From NCBI RefSeq assembly GCF_034555375.1, contig NZ_CP140706.1:5013001-5077000 (forward strand): a stretch of 64,000 nt of DNA, written 5' to 3'. Positions 32,699 to 41,526 of this stretch are shown in pieces (position 1 is the stretch's first letter; each line of letters opens with the position of its first letter). This stretch comes from Pseudomonas sp. B33.4 (lineage in GTDB: Bacteria > Pseudomonadota > Gammaproteobacteria > Pseudomonadales > Pseudomonadaceae). A program made the translations under genes and the position numbers. The notes under the pieces were generated by a model. It ran no database searches and was not told where the DNA came from. It worked only from the letters and a program-made list of their open reading frames with translations.

Positions 32699-35284
32699 AT
32701 GTCCTCACGCCTTACCCGCCAGACTTCCTCCCCTTCCCGCGTATTGTCGCTGCTGACCGCGGCCATCCTGATGGCCGGCACTGCGCCGCTGATGGCGGCC
32801 ACCGAGCAACCGGCACGCAACATGGGTGATTACTCGTTCTCCATCGGCCAACAGCCGCTGGTGTCGGCACTCAACGCCTTCACCGCCGTGACCGGTTGGC
32901 AGGTCGGTTTGCCGGCAGAATTGGGTCAGGGCGTGTCGTCGCCGGGCGTGCGTGGCTCGCTGCCACCGGAAAAAGCTCTGGAGCGTCTGTTGGTGGGGAC
33001 CAACCTGAGCTTCCGCAAAATCAGCAACAACAATGTCGTGCTGGAAAAGCGCAACGCCAGCGGCACCCTCAATCTGGATCAGGTGACCATCAGCGCCACC
33101 CGTCAGGAGCAGTCGGTCAACAGCGTGCCGGCCACCGTCACCGTGCAGACCCGCCAGGACCTGGACCGCAACAACGTCAACACCATCAAGGATCTGGTGC
33201 GTTATGAGCCGGGCGTTTCCGTCGGCGGCGCCGGCACCCGTGGCGGCATCAGCGGCTATAACATCCGTGGTATCGACGGCGACCGCATCCTGACGCAAGT
33301 CGACGGCGTGGAAGTCCCGGACGGCTTCTTCAACGGCCCGTACGCCAAGACTCAGCGCAATTACGTCGATCCGGAAATCGTCAAACGCGTGGAAATCCTC
33401 CGAGGCCCGGCCTCGGTGCTGTACGGCAGCAACGCCATCGGCGGCGCGGTCAGCTACTACACCCTCGATGCCGACGACATCATCAAGCCGGGCAAAGATG
33501 TCGGTGCGCGCCTGAAAACCGGTTACAGCTCGGCCGATGACAGCTGGCTGAAGTCCGCCACCGTCGCCGGCCGCGCCAACCAGTTCGACGGCTTGCTGCA
33601 CTACAGTCAGCGCGACGGTCACGAAACCGACTCCTACGGCAGTAACAATGGCACTGGCCTTGAGCGCACCGCCGCCAACCCGGAAGACGTCAACGCCTAC
33701 AACGTGCTGGCCAAGATCGGCTGGAACTACAACGAAGATTCGCGCCTGGGCCTGACCTACGAAAAGTACAAGGATGATCGCGATACCGATCAGAAAAGTG
33801 CTTACGGCGGCCCGTACTTCAACGGCGCGCCGACCATTCCCAACAGCGTGCTGCCCGGCGGCATGTACCAGTGGCGCACCGGTAACGACACCATCACCCG
33901 TGAGCGCTTCGGTATCGAACACCGCTTCGCCCTCGACAGCCTGCTGGTCGACAACGTGAAGTGGAGCCTCAACCACCAGATCGCCAAGACCGACCAGAGC
34001 ACCACCGAGTTCTACTACCCGATCACCCGTAAAGTGCTGCGTACTCGCGACACCATTTACGAAGAAAAGCAGTGGGTCTTCGATGCGCAACTGGACAAGG
34101 CGTTTGCCATCGGCGACACCGATCACGTGCTGACCTACGGCACCACCATCAAGCAACAGAAAGTCACCGGCTCGCGCAGCGGCGACGGTACCTGCCTGGC
34201 GGTCGGTCGTGGCTGCACCGCCATTGGTGCGACCAGCACCGCTGACGTGTTGGCCAAAGCCACCGACTTCCCGGACCCGACCATCAACACCTACAGCGTG
34301 TTCGCTCAGGATCAGATCAGCTGGAACAACTGGACCTTCCTGCCGGGCCTGCGCTACGACTACACCCAGCTCAAGCCGCACATCACCCAGGAATTCCTCA
34401 ACACCGTGGCGGCTGACGGCCAAGGCACGGTCAGCGACAAGAACAAGACCTGGCACAAAGTCTCGCCGAAATTCGGTCTGACCTACGCCCTGACCGAGAA
34501 TTACACCTGGTACGGTCAGTACGCTGAAGGTTTCCGTACGCCGACCGCGAAAGCCCTGTACGGCCGCTTCGAAAACACCACCACCGGATACAGCGTGGCG
34601 CCGAACCCGGACCTCGAACCGGAAAAAAGCAAAAGCTATGAGACCGGTCTGCGCGGCAACTTCGAACAAGGCTCGTTTGACGTAGCGGTGTTCTACAACA
34701 AGTACCGTGATTTCATTAATGAAGACGCCGTGACCCCGGGCCGCAACGAACTGACCTTCCAGTCGGCCAACATCAAGCACGCCACCATCAAAGGTGCGGA
34801 AGTCAAAGGTCGCCTGAATCTGGATGCGTTCGGCGCCCCGCAAGGCCTGTATACCCAAGGCTCGATCGCCTACGCCTACGGTCGCAACAACGACAACGGC
34901 GAGCCGATCAACAGCGTCAACCCGCTGACCGGTGTGTTCGGTCTGGGTTACGACCAGGACAACTATGGCGGCCTGCTGAGCTGGACCGTGGTGAAGAAAA
35001 AGGATCGCGTCGACGACAGCAACTTCAAGTCGCCGGATGGCGTCAGCAGCCAGTTCAAAACCCCGGGCTTCGGCATTCTTGATCTGGCCGGGTACTACAA
35101 AGTCACCGACGACGTCACCGTCAGCGGCGGCATCTACAACCTGACCGACAAGAAATACTGGCTGTGGGATGACGTGCGTGGTTACGACAGCGTCGGCGAA
35201 GCATCGGTAACGCAACCGGCCAACCTCGATCGCCTGACCCAACCGGGCCGCAACTTCGCGATCAACCTGATCTGGGACATCTGA
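32699..35284 (+). CDS. hxuA: TonB-dependent heme/hemoprotein receptor with signalling domain
   Basis: An outer-membrane receptor of 861 residues. A Sec signal (RVLSLLTAAILMAGTAPLMAA) is followed by an N-terminal STN signalling domain (about residues 45-110, starting YSFSIGQQPLVSALNAFTAV), a TonB-box-like stretch VTISATRQ near 127, a plug with YNIRGIDGDRI and RVEILRGPASVLYGSNAIGG, and a 22-strand barrel ending in FAINLIWDI. FRTP and NPDL boxes at about 611 and 635 mark the heme/hemoglobin receptor family, but no histidine lies between them. The ATG at 32699 is preferred over the upstream GTG, with CGGAG nearby. The STN domain should signal through HxuR to HxuI. Confidence 0.9.
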   Translation: MSSRLTRQTSSPSRVLSLLTAAILMAGTAPLMAATEQPARNMGDYSFSIGQQPLVSALNAFTAVTGWQVGLPAELGQGVSSPGVRGSLPPEKALERLLVGTNLSFRKISNNNVVLEKRNASGTLNLDQVTISATRQEQSVNSVPATVTVQTRQDLDRNNVNTIKDLVRYEPGVSVGGAGTRGGISGYNIRGIDGDRILTQVDGVEVPDGFFNGPYAKTQRNYVDPEIVKRVEILRGPASVLYGSNAIGGAVSYYTLDADDIIKPGKDVGARLKTGYSSADDSWLKSATVAGRANQFDGLLHYSQRDGHETDSYGSNNGTGLERTAANPEDVNAYNVLAKIGWNYNEDSRLGLTYEKYKDDRDTDQKSAYGGPYFNGAPTIPNSVLPGGMYQWRTGNDTITRERFGIEHRFALDSLLVDNVKWSLNHQIAKTDQSTTEFYYPITRKVLRTRDTIYEEKQWVFDAQLDKAFAIGDTDHVLTYGTTIKQQKVTGSRSGDGTCLAVGRGCTAIGATSTADVLAKATDFPDPTINTYSVFAQDQISWNNWTFLPGLRYDYTQLKPHITQEFLNTVAADGQGTVSDKNKTWHKVSPKFGLTYALTENYTWYGQYAEGFRTPTAKALYGRFENTTTGYSVAPNPDLEPEKSKSYETGLRGNFEQGSFDVAVFYNKYRDFINEDAVTPGRNELTFQSANIKHATIKGAEVKGRLNLDAFGAPQGLYTQGSIAYAYGRNNDNGEPINSVNPLTGVFGLGYDQDNYGGLLSWTVVKKKDRVDDSNFKSPDGVSSQFKTPGFGILDLAGYYKVTDDVTVSGGIYNLTDKKYWLWDDVRGYDSVGEASVTQPANLDRLTQPGRNFAINLIWDI

Positions 35285-35291
35285 TCCGGCC

Positions 35292-35336
35292 AACCTCAAG
35301 GCGCGTGTTCAGGCACCGCGCCGTGAGGTTTTTTTA
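35292..35336 (+). terminator. Strong rho-independent terminator between hxuA and hemO
   Basis: AACCTCA-A-GGCGCG, loop, CGCGCC-G-TGAGGTT, then seven T. It sits 7 bases past the hxuA stop and would separate hemO from hxuA mRNA. Confidence 0.88.
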
Positions 35337-35356
35337 CGCTTGCACGTCTTCTTGTT

Positions 35357-35367
35357 CGTCTCGTTAT
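35357..35367 (+). promoter_or_regulatory. Candidate HxuI-dependent -10 element before hemO
   Basis: CGTCTCGTTAT, identical to the element before hxuA, 28 bases before the hemO ATG and 20 bases past the terminator. Suggests hemO has its own promoter in the same regulon. Confidence 0.5.
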
Positions 35368-35395
35368 CAAGCGCCTCTTTTATCAAGGACATGTC

Positions 35396-35992
35396 ATGAC
35401 CACTTCGGAAAAAGCCCTGCGTTCGCAACGCTTGAACCAGATCACCCACGAGCCGCACAGCAAGCTCGACGCCTTGGTCAAAGCCCATGCGCCGTTCGAG
35501 ACCCGCGCCAACTTCGCCCGTTTTGTCGTCGCGCAATACCTGTTCCAGTCGGAACTGGTCGAGCTGTACAACGATGCAGAACTGACTGCGATCGTCCCGG
35601 ATCTGCCGGCCCGTTGCCGCGCCGAAGCGGCCAAGGCTGACCTTGCCGACCTCGACACTGAAGTGCCGGCAGCGGTCGCAGGCGCGGTGAAAAACCCGAG
35701 CAAGGCTCGTGCTCTTGGCTGGATTTTTGTCTCCGAAGGTTCGAAGCTCGGTGCGGCGTTCCTGATCAAACGCGCTGTGGCGCTGGAGCTGAGCGAAACC
35801 TTTGGCGCCCGTCATCTGGGTGAGCCAGAAGGTGGCCGTGCCGAGGGCTGGAAGAGCTTCGTGCGTACTCTCGATTCGCTGCAGTTCACTGCTGAAGAAG
35901 AAGCTGAAGTCGAGCAAGGCGCGATCGATGCGTTCAACCGCTTCACCGTGTTGCTGGAACAGGCTTACGCCACTGAAGCCGAACCGGCCTGA
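35396..35992 (+). CDS. hemO: Biliverdin-producing heme oxygenase
   Basis: Opens imported heme to biliverdin, CO and iron in the cytoplasm. The 198-residue, all-helical protein fits the bacterial HemO/PigA/BphO family. The proximal heme ligand is probably His21 in the HSKLD motif (His18 is close by), and VSEGSKLGAAFL near 112-123 is the glycine-bearing distal helix. AAGGAC lies about 8 bases before the ATG. It follows the heme receptor but behind a terminator. The regiochemistry (alpha, or beta/delta as in PigA) cannot be told from sequence alone. Confidence 0.88.
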   Translation: MTTSEKALRSQRLNQITHEPHSKLDALVKAHAPFETRANFARFVVAQYLFQSELVELYNDAELTAIVPDLPARCRAEAAKADLADLDTEVPAAVAGAVKNPSKARALGWIFVSEGSKLGAAFLIKRAVALELSETFGARHLGEPEGGRAEGWKSFVRTLDSLQFTAEEEAEVEQGAIDAFNRFTVLLEQAYATEAEPA

Positions 35993-36009
35993 CACAACAC
36001 ACATCCCCC

Positions 36010-36099
36010 TGTAGGAGTGAGCCTGCTCGCGATGGCGTCCTGTCATTCAACATGAATGTCGACTTATACACCGCTATCGCGAGCAGGCTCACTCCTACA
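36010..36099. repeat. Paired palindromic repeat (REPIN-like), family A
   Basis: TGTAGGAGTGAGCCTGCTCG CGATGGCG ... CGCTATCGCGAGCAGGCTCA CTCCTACA, just past hemO. Confidence 0.87.
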
Positions 36100-36157
36100 G
36101 GTGTCCTGCGTAAGCCTGTAAGATCTCCATTCCGCTTCAGAAGCCACCGCTGAGCCC

Positions 36158-36568
36158 ATGCCGCAACCCGCCTCCTCGAAACTCGCCCGCGTGCTGTTCG
36201 GCCTCTTGGCCTACGTCAGCCTCGGCATCGGCCTGATCGCCATTGTCGTGCCCGGCCTGCCGACCACCGAGTTCATCCTCCTCGCCGCCTGGGCCGCGAC
36301 CCGCAGTTCGCCGCGCCTGAGTGCCTGGCTGGAAAACCATCGGCTGTTCGGGCCGATCCTGAGCAACTGGCGCAATGGCAAGATCATTGCGCGCAAGGCC
36401 AAGGTCAGTGCGACGGTGAGCATGTTGCTGTGCGCCACCTTGATGCTGGTGATGCTCGACCACGGCTGGCCGGTCTATCTGGCGATTGCCGGGATGAGCC
36501 TGGGCAATCTGTGGATCTGGTCGCGCCCGGAATCCATCCGGGTCTGCACTGACCCGTCTTCGCACTGA
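36158..36568 (+). CDS. YbaN-family (DUF454) inner-membrane protein
   Basis: A 136-residue membrane protein with hydrophobic segments at about residues 12-35 (LLAYVSLGIGLIAIVVPGLP), and two more around 85-125. The N-terminal GIGLIAIVVPGLPTTEFILLAA and the short RSSPRLSAWLENHRLFGPIL stretch are diagnostic of the DUF454/YbaN family. Role unknown in any organism as far as I know. A weak ribosome site precedes the ATG. YbaN genes often sit near heme or iron genes in Pseudomonas, as here beside hemO, but a functional link is only suggested by position. Confidence 0.82.
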   Translation: MPQPASSKLARVLFGLLAYVSLGIGLIAIVVPGLPTTEFILLAAWAATRSSPRLSAWLENHRLFGPILSNWRNGKIIARKAKVSATVSMLLCATLMLVMLDHGWPVYLAIAGMSLGNLWIWSRPESIRVCTDPSSH

Positions 36569-36758
36569 AACATCCCTGTAATTAATCGCTTTTTCAGCAC
36601 TTTCCCCTGCGCAAACGTTTAGCGCTGACCGTTCGTCGGCAGCCGCCTCATGCGCTCTCGTTCCACGCCGATGAGCATTGAATGGCGCTGAATGGATTTG
36701 GCGAACCGGATAGTTCATATCCGCCTGCCACCCGTTTATTCATTCGCGAGATCGCCCC

Positions 36759-38897
36759 ATGTTCGACTCTCTGTCCATTCGCCTGAAAATCGTTCTGCTC
36801 TCCGGCCTGTGCCTGCTCGGTGTGGTTGCGCTGATCGTCGGCATGAACATCTACCAGACCAATCAGAACGACGAACTGGTCAGTGACTCCAGCAACAAGC
36901 TGCTCACCGCCAGTGTCGAAAATCTGCTGCAAGCCAAAGCCGCCGAGCAGGCCGTGCGCGTGCAGAAGACCTTCGGCGAAAGCCTGACGGTGATCACTGC
37001 CGTAGCGGATCAGATCAAGGACCTGCGGGTGATGGCCGCCAAGCGTTCGCTGGACGCCGGCGCCTTGCGGGAAGAGTTGAACCTGAGCCTGAAAACCGCC
37101 TTCGAGCGCAATGACAAAGTGCTCGGCATCTGGCTCGCTTTCGAACCGAACGCTCTCGACGGCAAGGACAGCGAATTCGCTAACGACGCCGCCCGCCAAT
37201 CCAACGAAGCCGGGCGTTTCGCCACCTACTGGAGTCGCGCCGCCGGCGCCTCGCTGAACACCATCATGGTCGAAGAAGACCTGACCAAAACCACCCTCAG
37301 CGTCAGTGGCACGCCCTACAACAGTTGGTACACCTGCCCTCGCGACAACAAGCGTACCTGCCTGCTCGATCCGTATGCCGATACCGTGGGCAACAAGGAA
37401 ATGCTCATGACGACCATTTCCGTCCCACTCATCGTCGACGGTAAAGCCATCGGCGTGGTCGGTGTCGACATCGCCCTCGACGCCCTGCAAGCCGCTGCCG
37501 TGGATTCCCAGCGCAGCCTGTTCAACAACGCCGGGCACATGCTGATCGTCTCCGGCAGCGGCGTGCTCGCTGCCGACAGTTCCGACGCGAGCAAGGTCGG
37601 CAAGAAAATCAGCGACACCCTCGGTGCCGATGGCAAGGATGTGCTGCAACTGCTCACTTCGGGCACACCGAAGATTCTCGAACAGGGCGAGCTGATTCGT
37701 GCCGTGTACCCGGTCGATCCGATTGGCAACTCGCGCGCCTGGGGCGTGGTCATCGACCTGCCGAAACACGTGCTGCTGGCCGACTCGGTCAAGCTGCAAG
37801 CGGTACTCGACGATGCTCAGGAAACCGGTGTGATCACGGCGCTGCTGGTTGCCGTGGTCGCTGGTCTGGTCGGTCTGTTGCTGATCTGGCTGACCGCATC
37901 CGGCGTCACCCGGCCGATCAACAGCGTTGCCGAGATGCTGAAAAATATTGCCAGCGGCGAAGGCGATCTGACCCAACGCCTGAACTACAGCAAGAAGGAT
38001 GAACTGGGCGAACTGGTCAACTGGTTCAATCGCTTCCTCGACAAGCTGCAACCGACTATCGCGCAGATCAAACAGAGCATCACCGAAGCACGCGGCACCG
38101 CCGACCAGTCTTCGGAAATCGCCCGCCAGACCAGCGAAGGCATGCAGGTGCAGTTCCGCGAGATCGATCAGGTGGCCACCGCCTCCAACGAAATGAGCGC
38201 CACTGCCCATGACGTCGCCAACAGCGCATCCAACGCGGCCAATGCCGCGAAAGGTGCCGATCAGTCGGCCAAGGACGGCATGTCGATCATCGAGCGCAGC
38301 ACCCGTGACATCAATCAACTGGCCGATGAAGTCAGCAAAGCGGTGACCGAGGTTGAAGCGCTGGCGGTCAACAGCGAGCAAATCGGTTCGGTACTGGAGG
38401 TGATCCGCAGCATCGCCGAGCAGACCAACCTGCTCGCCCTCAACGCGGCGATTGAAGCCGCCCGTGCCGGTGAGAGTGGCCGTGGTTTCGCCGTGGTTGC
38501 CGACGAGGTCCGCAACCTGGCCAAACGTACGCAGGATTCGGTGGAAGAGATTCGCATCGTGATCGAACGGATTCAGACCGGCACCCGAGGCGTGGTCGCG
38601 ACCATGCATTCGAGCCAGACCCAGGCGCACAACAACGCCGGGCAGATTCGTCAGGCGGTGGATGCGCTGGGCAAGATCAGCGATGCGGTAACGGTGATCA
38701 GCGACATGAACCTGCAGATTGCCAGCGCGGCTGAGCAACAGAGTGCGGTGGCCGAAGAGGTCAATCGCAACGTCTCGGCGATTCGTACCGTGACTGAAAC
38801 GCTGACCGAGCAGGCCACTGAGTCGGCAGCGATCAGCAGCCAGCTCAATGCCCTGGCCAGTCAGCAGATGAAGTTGATGGATCAGTTCCGCGTCTGA
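36759..38897 (+). CDS. Methyl-accepting chemotaxis protein with dCache-type sensor
   Basis: A 712-residue chemoreceptor. TM1 is near residues 10-28, and the periplasmic region of about 325 residues is organised as a double Cache domain ([14 protein letters not shown], then [24 protein letters not shown]). TM2 is at about 357-379 ([20 protein letters not shown]), then HAMP, and the cytoplasmic signalling hairpin around 545-590 with [19 protein letters not shown]. The usual amino-acid-binding signature of dCache_1 (YxxxxRxWY) is not intact: NSWYTCPRD appears where it should be. The ligand may therefore not be an ordinary amino acid. Ligand unknown; the class is certain. Monocistronic. Confidence 0.93.
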   Translation: MFDSLSIRLKIVLLSGLCLLGVVALIVGMNIYQTNQNDELVSDSSNKLLTASVENLLQAKAAEQAVRVQKTFGESLTVITAVADQIKDLRVMAAKRSLDAGALREELNLSLKTAFERNDKVLGIWLAFEPNALDGKDSEFANDAARQSNEAGRFATYWSRAAGASLNTIMVEEDLTKTTLSVSGTPYNSWYTCPRDNKRTCLLDPYADTVGNKEMLMTTISVPLIVDGKAIGVVGVDIALDALQAAAVDSQRSLFNNAGHMLIVSGSGVLAADSSDASKVGKKISDTLGADGKDVLQLLTSGTPKILEQGELIRAVYPVDPIGNSRAWGVVIDLPKHVLLADSVKLQAVLDDAQETGVITALLVAVVAGLVGLLLIWLTASGVTRPINSVAEMLKNIASGEGDLTQRLNYSKKDELGELVNWFNRFLDKLQPTIAQIKQSITEARGTADQSSEIARQTSEGMQVQFREIDQVATASNEMSATAHDVANSASNAANAAKGADQSAKDGMSIIERSTRDINQLADEVSKAVTEVEALAVNSEQIGSVLEVIRSIAEQTNLLALNAAIEAARAGESGRGFAVVADEVRNLAKRTQDSVEEIRIVIERIQTGTRGVVATMHSSQTQAHNNAGQIRQAVDALGKISDAVTVISDMNLQIASAAEQQSAVAEEVNRNVSAIRTVTETLTEQATESAAISSQLNALASQQMKLMDQFRV

Positions 38898-38925
38898 GCC
38901 CGCCACTCAATCCACCACAAAACCT

Positions 38926-39014
38926 TGTGGGAGCTGGCTTGCCAGCGATGGCGGCACATCAGTCAGTACATTGTTGACTGACACTCCGCTATCGCTGGCA
39001 AGCCAGCTCCCACA
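38926..39014. repeat. Paired palindromic repeat (REPIN-like), family C
   Basis: TGTGGGAGCTGGCTTGCCAG CGATGGCGG ... CGCTATCGCTGGCAAGCCAG CTCCCACA, between the chemoreceptor and the CoA-transferase. Confidence 0.88.
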
Positions 39015-39103
39015 GGGTCAAGTGGCAACCCTGCAATCGGGGATTTCATCTGATTCAAAGTTGTTTTGCACTATCATCGCCCTCTCGCTCCGGAGGGCCT
39101 TCG

Positions 39104-40453
39104 ATGACTGATTTGCTCACGTCCATTCAAGCCGCACTCGGCTTGCCCCGCACGCCGATTCCGTTCACAGATCGTGGCGCCCTGCCCTCGGCATTCGCCG
39201 TCACTGAGCTTGCCTGCGCCAGCATCGCCGCTGCCGGTCAGGCTGTCAGCGAACTCCTGCATCAGCAAACCGGCCACCTATCCAACATTGCAGTCGACCG
39301 ACGTCTCGCCTCGTTCTGGTTCTCGACCTCGCTGCGCCCGATGGGCTGGCAAGTACCACCGCTGTGGGACCCGGTTGCCGGCGATTACCTCACGCAAGAC
39401 GGCTGGATCCGTCTGCACACCAACGCCCCGCATCACCGCGCCGCCGCTGAACGTGTGCTCGGTGCCTGCGCCGACCGTGCCGCGATGGCGGCGAAAGTCG
39501 CGCAGTGGACGAGCACGGACCTGGAGCAAGCGGTAGTCGAGGTCAAGGGTTGCGCGGCCGAGATGCGCAGTTGGGCGCAGTGGCAGAAGCATCCGCAAGG
39601 CTTGGCGGTAAATGCCGAGCCGCTGGTGCATTTCATCGATTCGCCGGATGAACACAAGCAAGCGTGGCAAGGCTCGGTGGCGCAGCCGTTGGCCGGGATC
39701 AAGGTACTGGATCTGACGCGGGTGCTCGCTGGCCCCACCGCCAGTCGTTTTCTCGCTGGCCTTGGCGCCGATGTATTGCGCATCGATTCACCGACCTGGA
39801 ACGAGCCCGGTGTTGTCCCGGAAATGACCCTCGGCAAACGTTGCGCGCGGTTGAACCTGCAGGATCCGGCGGATCGCGCGGTGTTCGAAGGCTTGTTGAA
39901 AGACGCCGATATTTTGCTGCACGGTTACCGCGCCGACGCCTTGGAAAATCTCGGTTTCGGCGTTGAGCGCCGTCGCCATCTGGCACCGGGCCTGATCGAT
40001 GTCGGCCTCAACGCCTACGGCTGGAGTGGCCCGTGGCAGAACCGCCGGGGCTTTGACAGTCTGGTGCAGATGAGCAGCGGTATCGCCGAGGCCGGGCAGC
40101 GCTGGAAACAAGCTGACAACCCGACGCCATTGCCGGTGCAGGCGCTGGATCATGCGACCGGGTACTTGATGGCGGCCAGTGCGCTCAGGTTGCTGACTGA
40201 GCAGTTGGCGAATGGCCGCTCGGGCTCGGCGCGATTGTCGCTGGCGCGTACGGCAAAGTTGTTGATCGAGCATGGGCCGGGGACAACGCAAGCGTTGCGC
40301 GTCGAGGATGAACAGGACCAGAGCACGTTGATAGAGCAGACCCCGTGGGGCCCGGCGCATCGTTTGCAGGTGCCGGTGAAGATCAGCGGCACACCGATTC
40401 GGTGGGCGTTGCCGGCTACAGAACTGGGCTCCCATCGACCACAGTGGGTTTAA
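39104..40453 (+). CDS. CaiB/BaiF-type (family III) CoA-transferase
   Basis: A 449-residue protein. The family III core starts near residue 198: PLAGIKVLDLTRVLAGPTAS with FLAGLGADVLRIDSP, then LGKRCARLNLQDPADRA and LLKDADILLHGYRADAL. The probable catalytic Asp is Asp349 in ALDHATGYLMAASAL, matching the LGDxxTGxH region of formyl-CoA transferase. About 190 N-terminal residues precede the core (DRRLASFWFSTSLRPMGWQV), a two-part layout seen in some Pseudomonas members. Substrates unknown. GGAGG stands before the ATG. Isolated, flanked by repeats. Confidence 0.82.
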   Translation: MTDLLTSIQAALGLPRTPIPFTDRGALPSAFAVTELACASIAAAGQAVSELLHQQTGHLSNIAVDRRLASFWFSTSLRPMGWQVPPLWDPVAGDYLTQDGWIRLHTNAPHHRAAAERVLGACADRAAMAAKVAQWTSTDLEQAVVEVKGCAAEMRSWAQWQKHPQGLAVNAEPLVHFIDSPDEHKQAWQGSVAQPLAGIKVLDLTRVLAGPTASRFLAGLGADVLRIDSPTWNEPGVVPEMTLGKRCARLNLQDPADRAVFEGLLKDADILLHGYRADALENLGFGVERRRHLAPGLIDVGLNAYGWSGPWQNRRGFDSLVQMSSGIAEAGQRWKQADNPTPLPVQALDHATGYLMAASALRLLTEQLANGRSGSARLSLARTAKLLIEHGPGTTQALRVEDEQDQSTLIEQTPWGPAHRLQVPVKISGTPIRWALPATELGSHRPQWV

Positions 40454-40457
40454 AAAG

Positions 40458-40634
40458 CCCCTCACCCTAACCCTCTCCCAGAGGGAGAGGGGACTGATTG
40501 GGGGATGCTTCGGAGTTACGCCGACCTGACCCTGCATCACTGAATCCATAATCGACTCGATTTAACAGGTCGACGTATAGCGCCAGACACCTCGGTCGGC
40601 CCCCTCTCCCTCCGGGAGAGGGCTGGGGTGAGGG
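40458..40634. repeat. Long intergenic inverted repeat, family D
   Basis: CCCCTCACCCTAACCCTCTC start, GAGAGGGCTGGGGTGAGGG end. The core has CACTGAATCCATAATCGACT and AACAGGTCGACGTATAGCGC. Very close to the copy at 48701-48878. Confidence 0.87.
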
Positions 40635-40662
40635 CTGCGATTTCAGGCTGAGAGATGATGTA

Positions 40663-41526
40663 TCAATCTGCCCGGCTCAGAGATGTCCACAAAAGCTGCG
40701 CCGCATACCCCCGATACGGCCGCCACGCCTCTGCCCGCAAAGACAAATTCCGCGCTGTCGGCCGCTCTCCTTCCAGCACTTCCAGTGCCCGCAACAACCC
40801 GACATCTCCGGTCGGAAACCCATCCAGATCGCGCAACTGCCGCAACGCAATGTACTGCGCCGTCCACTCGCCAATCCCATGCAACGCCAACAACCGCGCC
40901 ATGCCGCCCTCGCGATTCGGTTCAAACAATGAAGGCTCATCGAGCAACGCCTGCGCCACACCTGACAGCGTGCGCCCGCGACTTTTCGGCATGCCCAGCG
41001 TTGCCAGATCTGCCGCCGCCAACACGCCCACCTCGGGAAACACGTGAGTCAGCCCCGGCACGCCCGAATCCAGCGGCGCGCCATATTGCGCAACCAGTTT
41101 GCCCGCTAAGCGAATCGCCGCAACCACGGTAATCTGCTGCCCGAGCACCGCGCGAAAGGCCAGTTCCAAACCATCCCACGCCCCGGGAATCCGTAATCCC
41201 GGACGCTCGGCGATCAACCGCGCCAGCAACGGATCATTCGCCAGATGCGCTTGCATCAGCGTCAGATCTGCATCCAGATCAAACATCCGCCGCAACCTGA
41301 TAACGATCTCTGGCACCGCTGCCGGATCAGGAAAGTCCAGCTCGACCTCCAGCGCATGCGCCGTCCCAAGCCACACCGAAACCGTGCCGTGAACACCGTT
41401 TAACCCGATGCTGCGCGAATACACGCCATCGCTCACGGTCTCCATCCCTACCACCGCCCGTGCCGCCAGAAACCCCAGCATCGCCTCCCAGTCATACGGC
41501 GGCGCATACGCAAGCGACAACCTCAC
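40663..41526 (-). CDS. alkA: DNA-3-methyladenine glycosylase II
   Basis: Removes alkylated bases in base-excision repair. A 287-residue stand-alone AlkA (no fused Ada/AraC part). The N-terminal AlkA_N-type beta domain (residues 1-70) is followed by the HhH-GPD fold: LELAFRAVLGQQITVVAAIR at 120-139, helix-hairpin-helix LLALHGIGEWTAQYIALRQL at 212-231 and catalytic Asp241 in FPTGDVGL. Trp222 and Glu220 occupy expected positions. It overlaps the end of the adjacent arcD paralogue by 4 bases and is co-directional with it, so it may be transcribed from that promoter, an odd partnership. Confidence 0.9.
   Translation of the reverse strand: MRLSLAYAPPYDWEAMLGFLAARAVVGMETVSDGVYSRSIGLNGVHGTVSVWLGTAHALEVELDFPDPAAVPEIVIRLRRMFDLDADLTLMQAHLANDPLLARLIAERPGLRIPGAWDGLELAFRAVLGQQITVVAAIRLAGKLVAQYGAPLDSGVPGLTHVFPEVGVLAAADLATLGMPKSRGRTLSGVAQALLDEPSLFEPNREGGMARLLALHGIGEWTAQYIALRQLRDLDGFPTGDVGLLRALEVLEGERPTARNLSLRAEAWRPYRGYAAQLLWTSLSRAD

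Noticed and set aside
32705..35299. An 864-codon open frame opposite hxuA
   Set aside because: Exact antisense shadow of the receptor gene with the same artefact composition (Val, Gly, Asp and Arg rich) and no ribosome site or motif.
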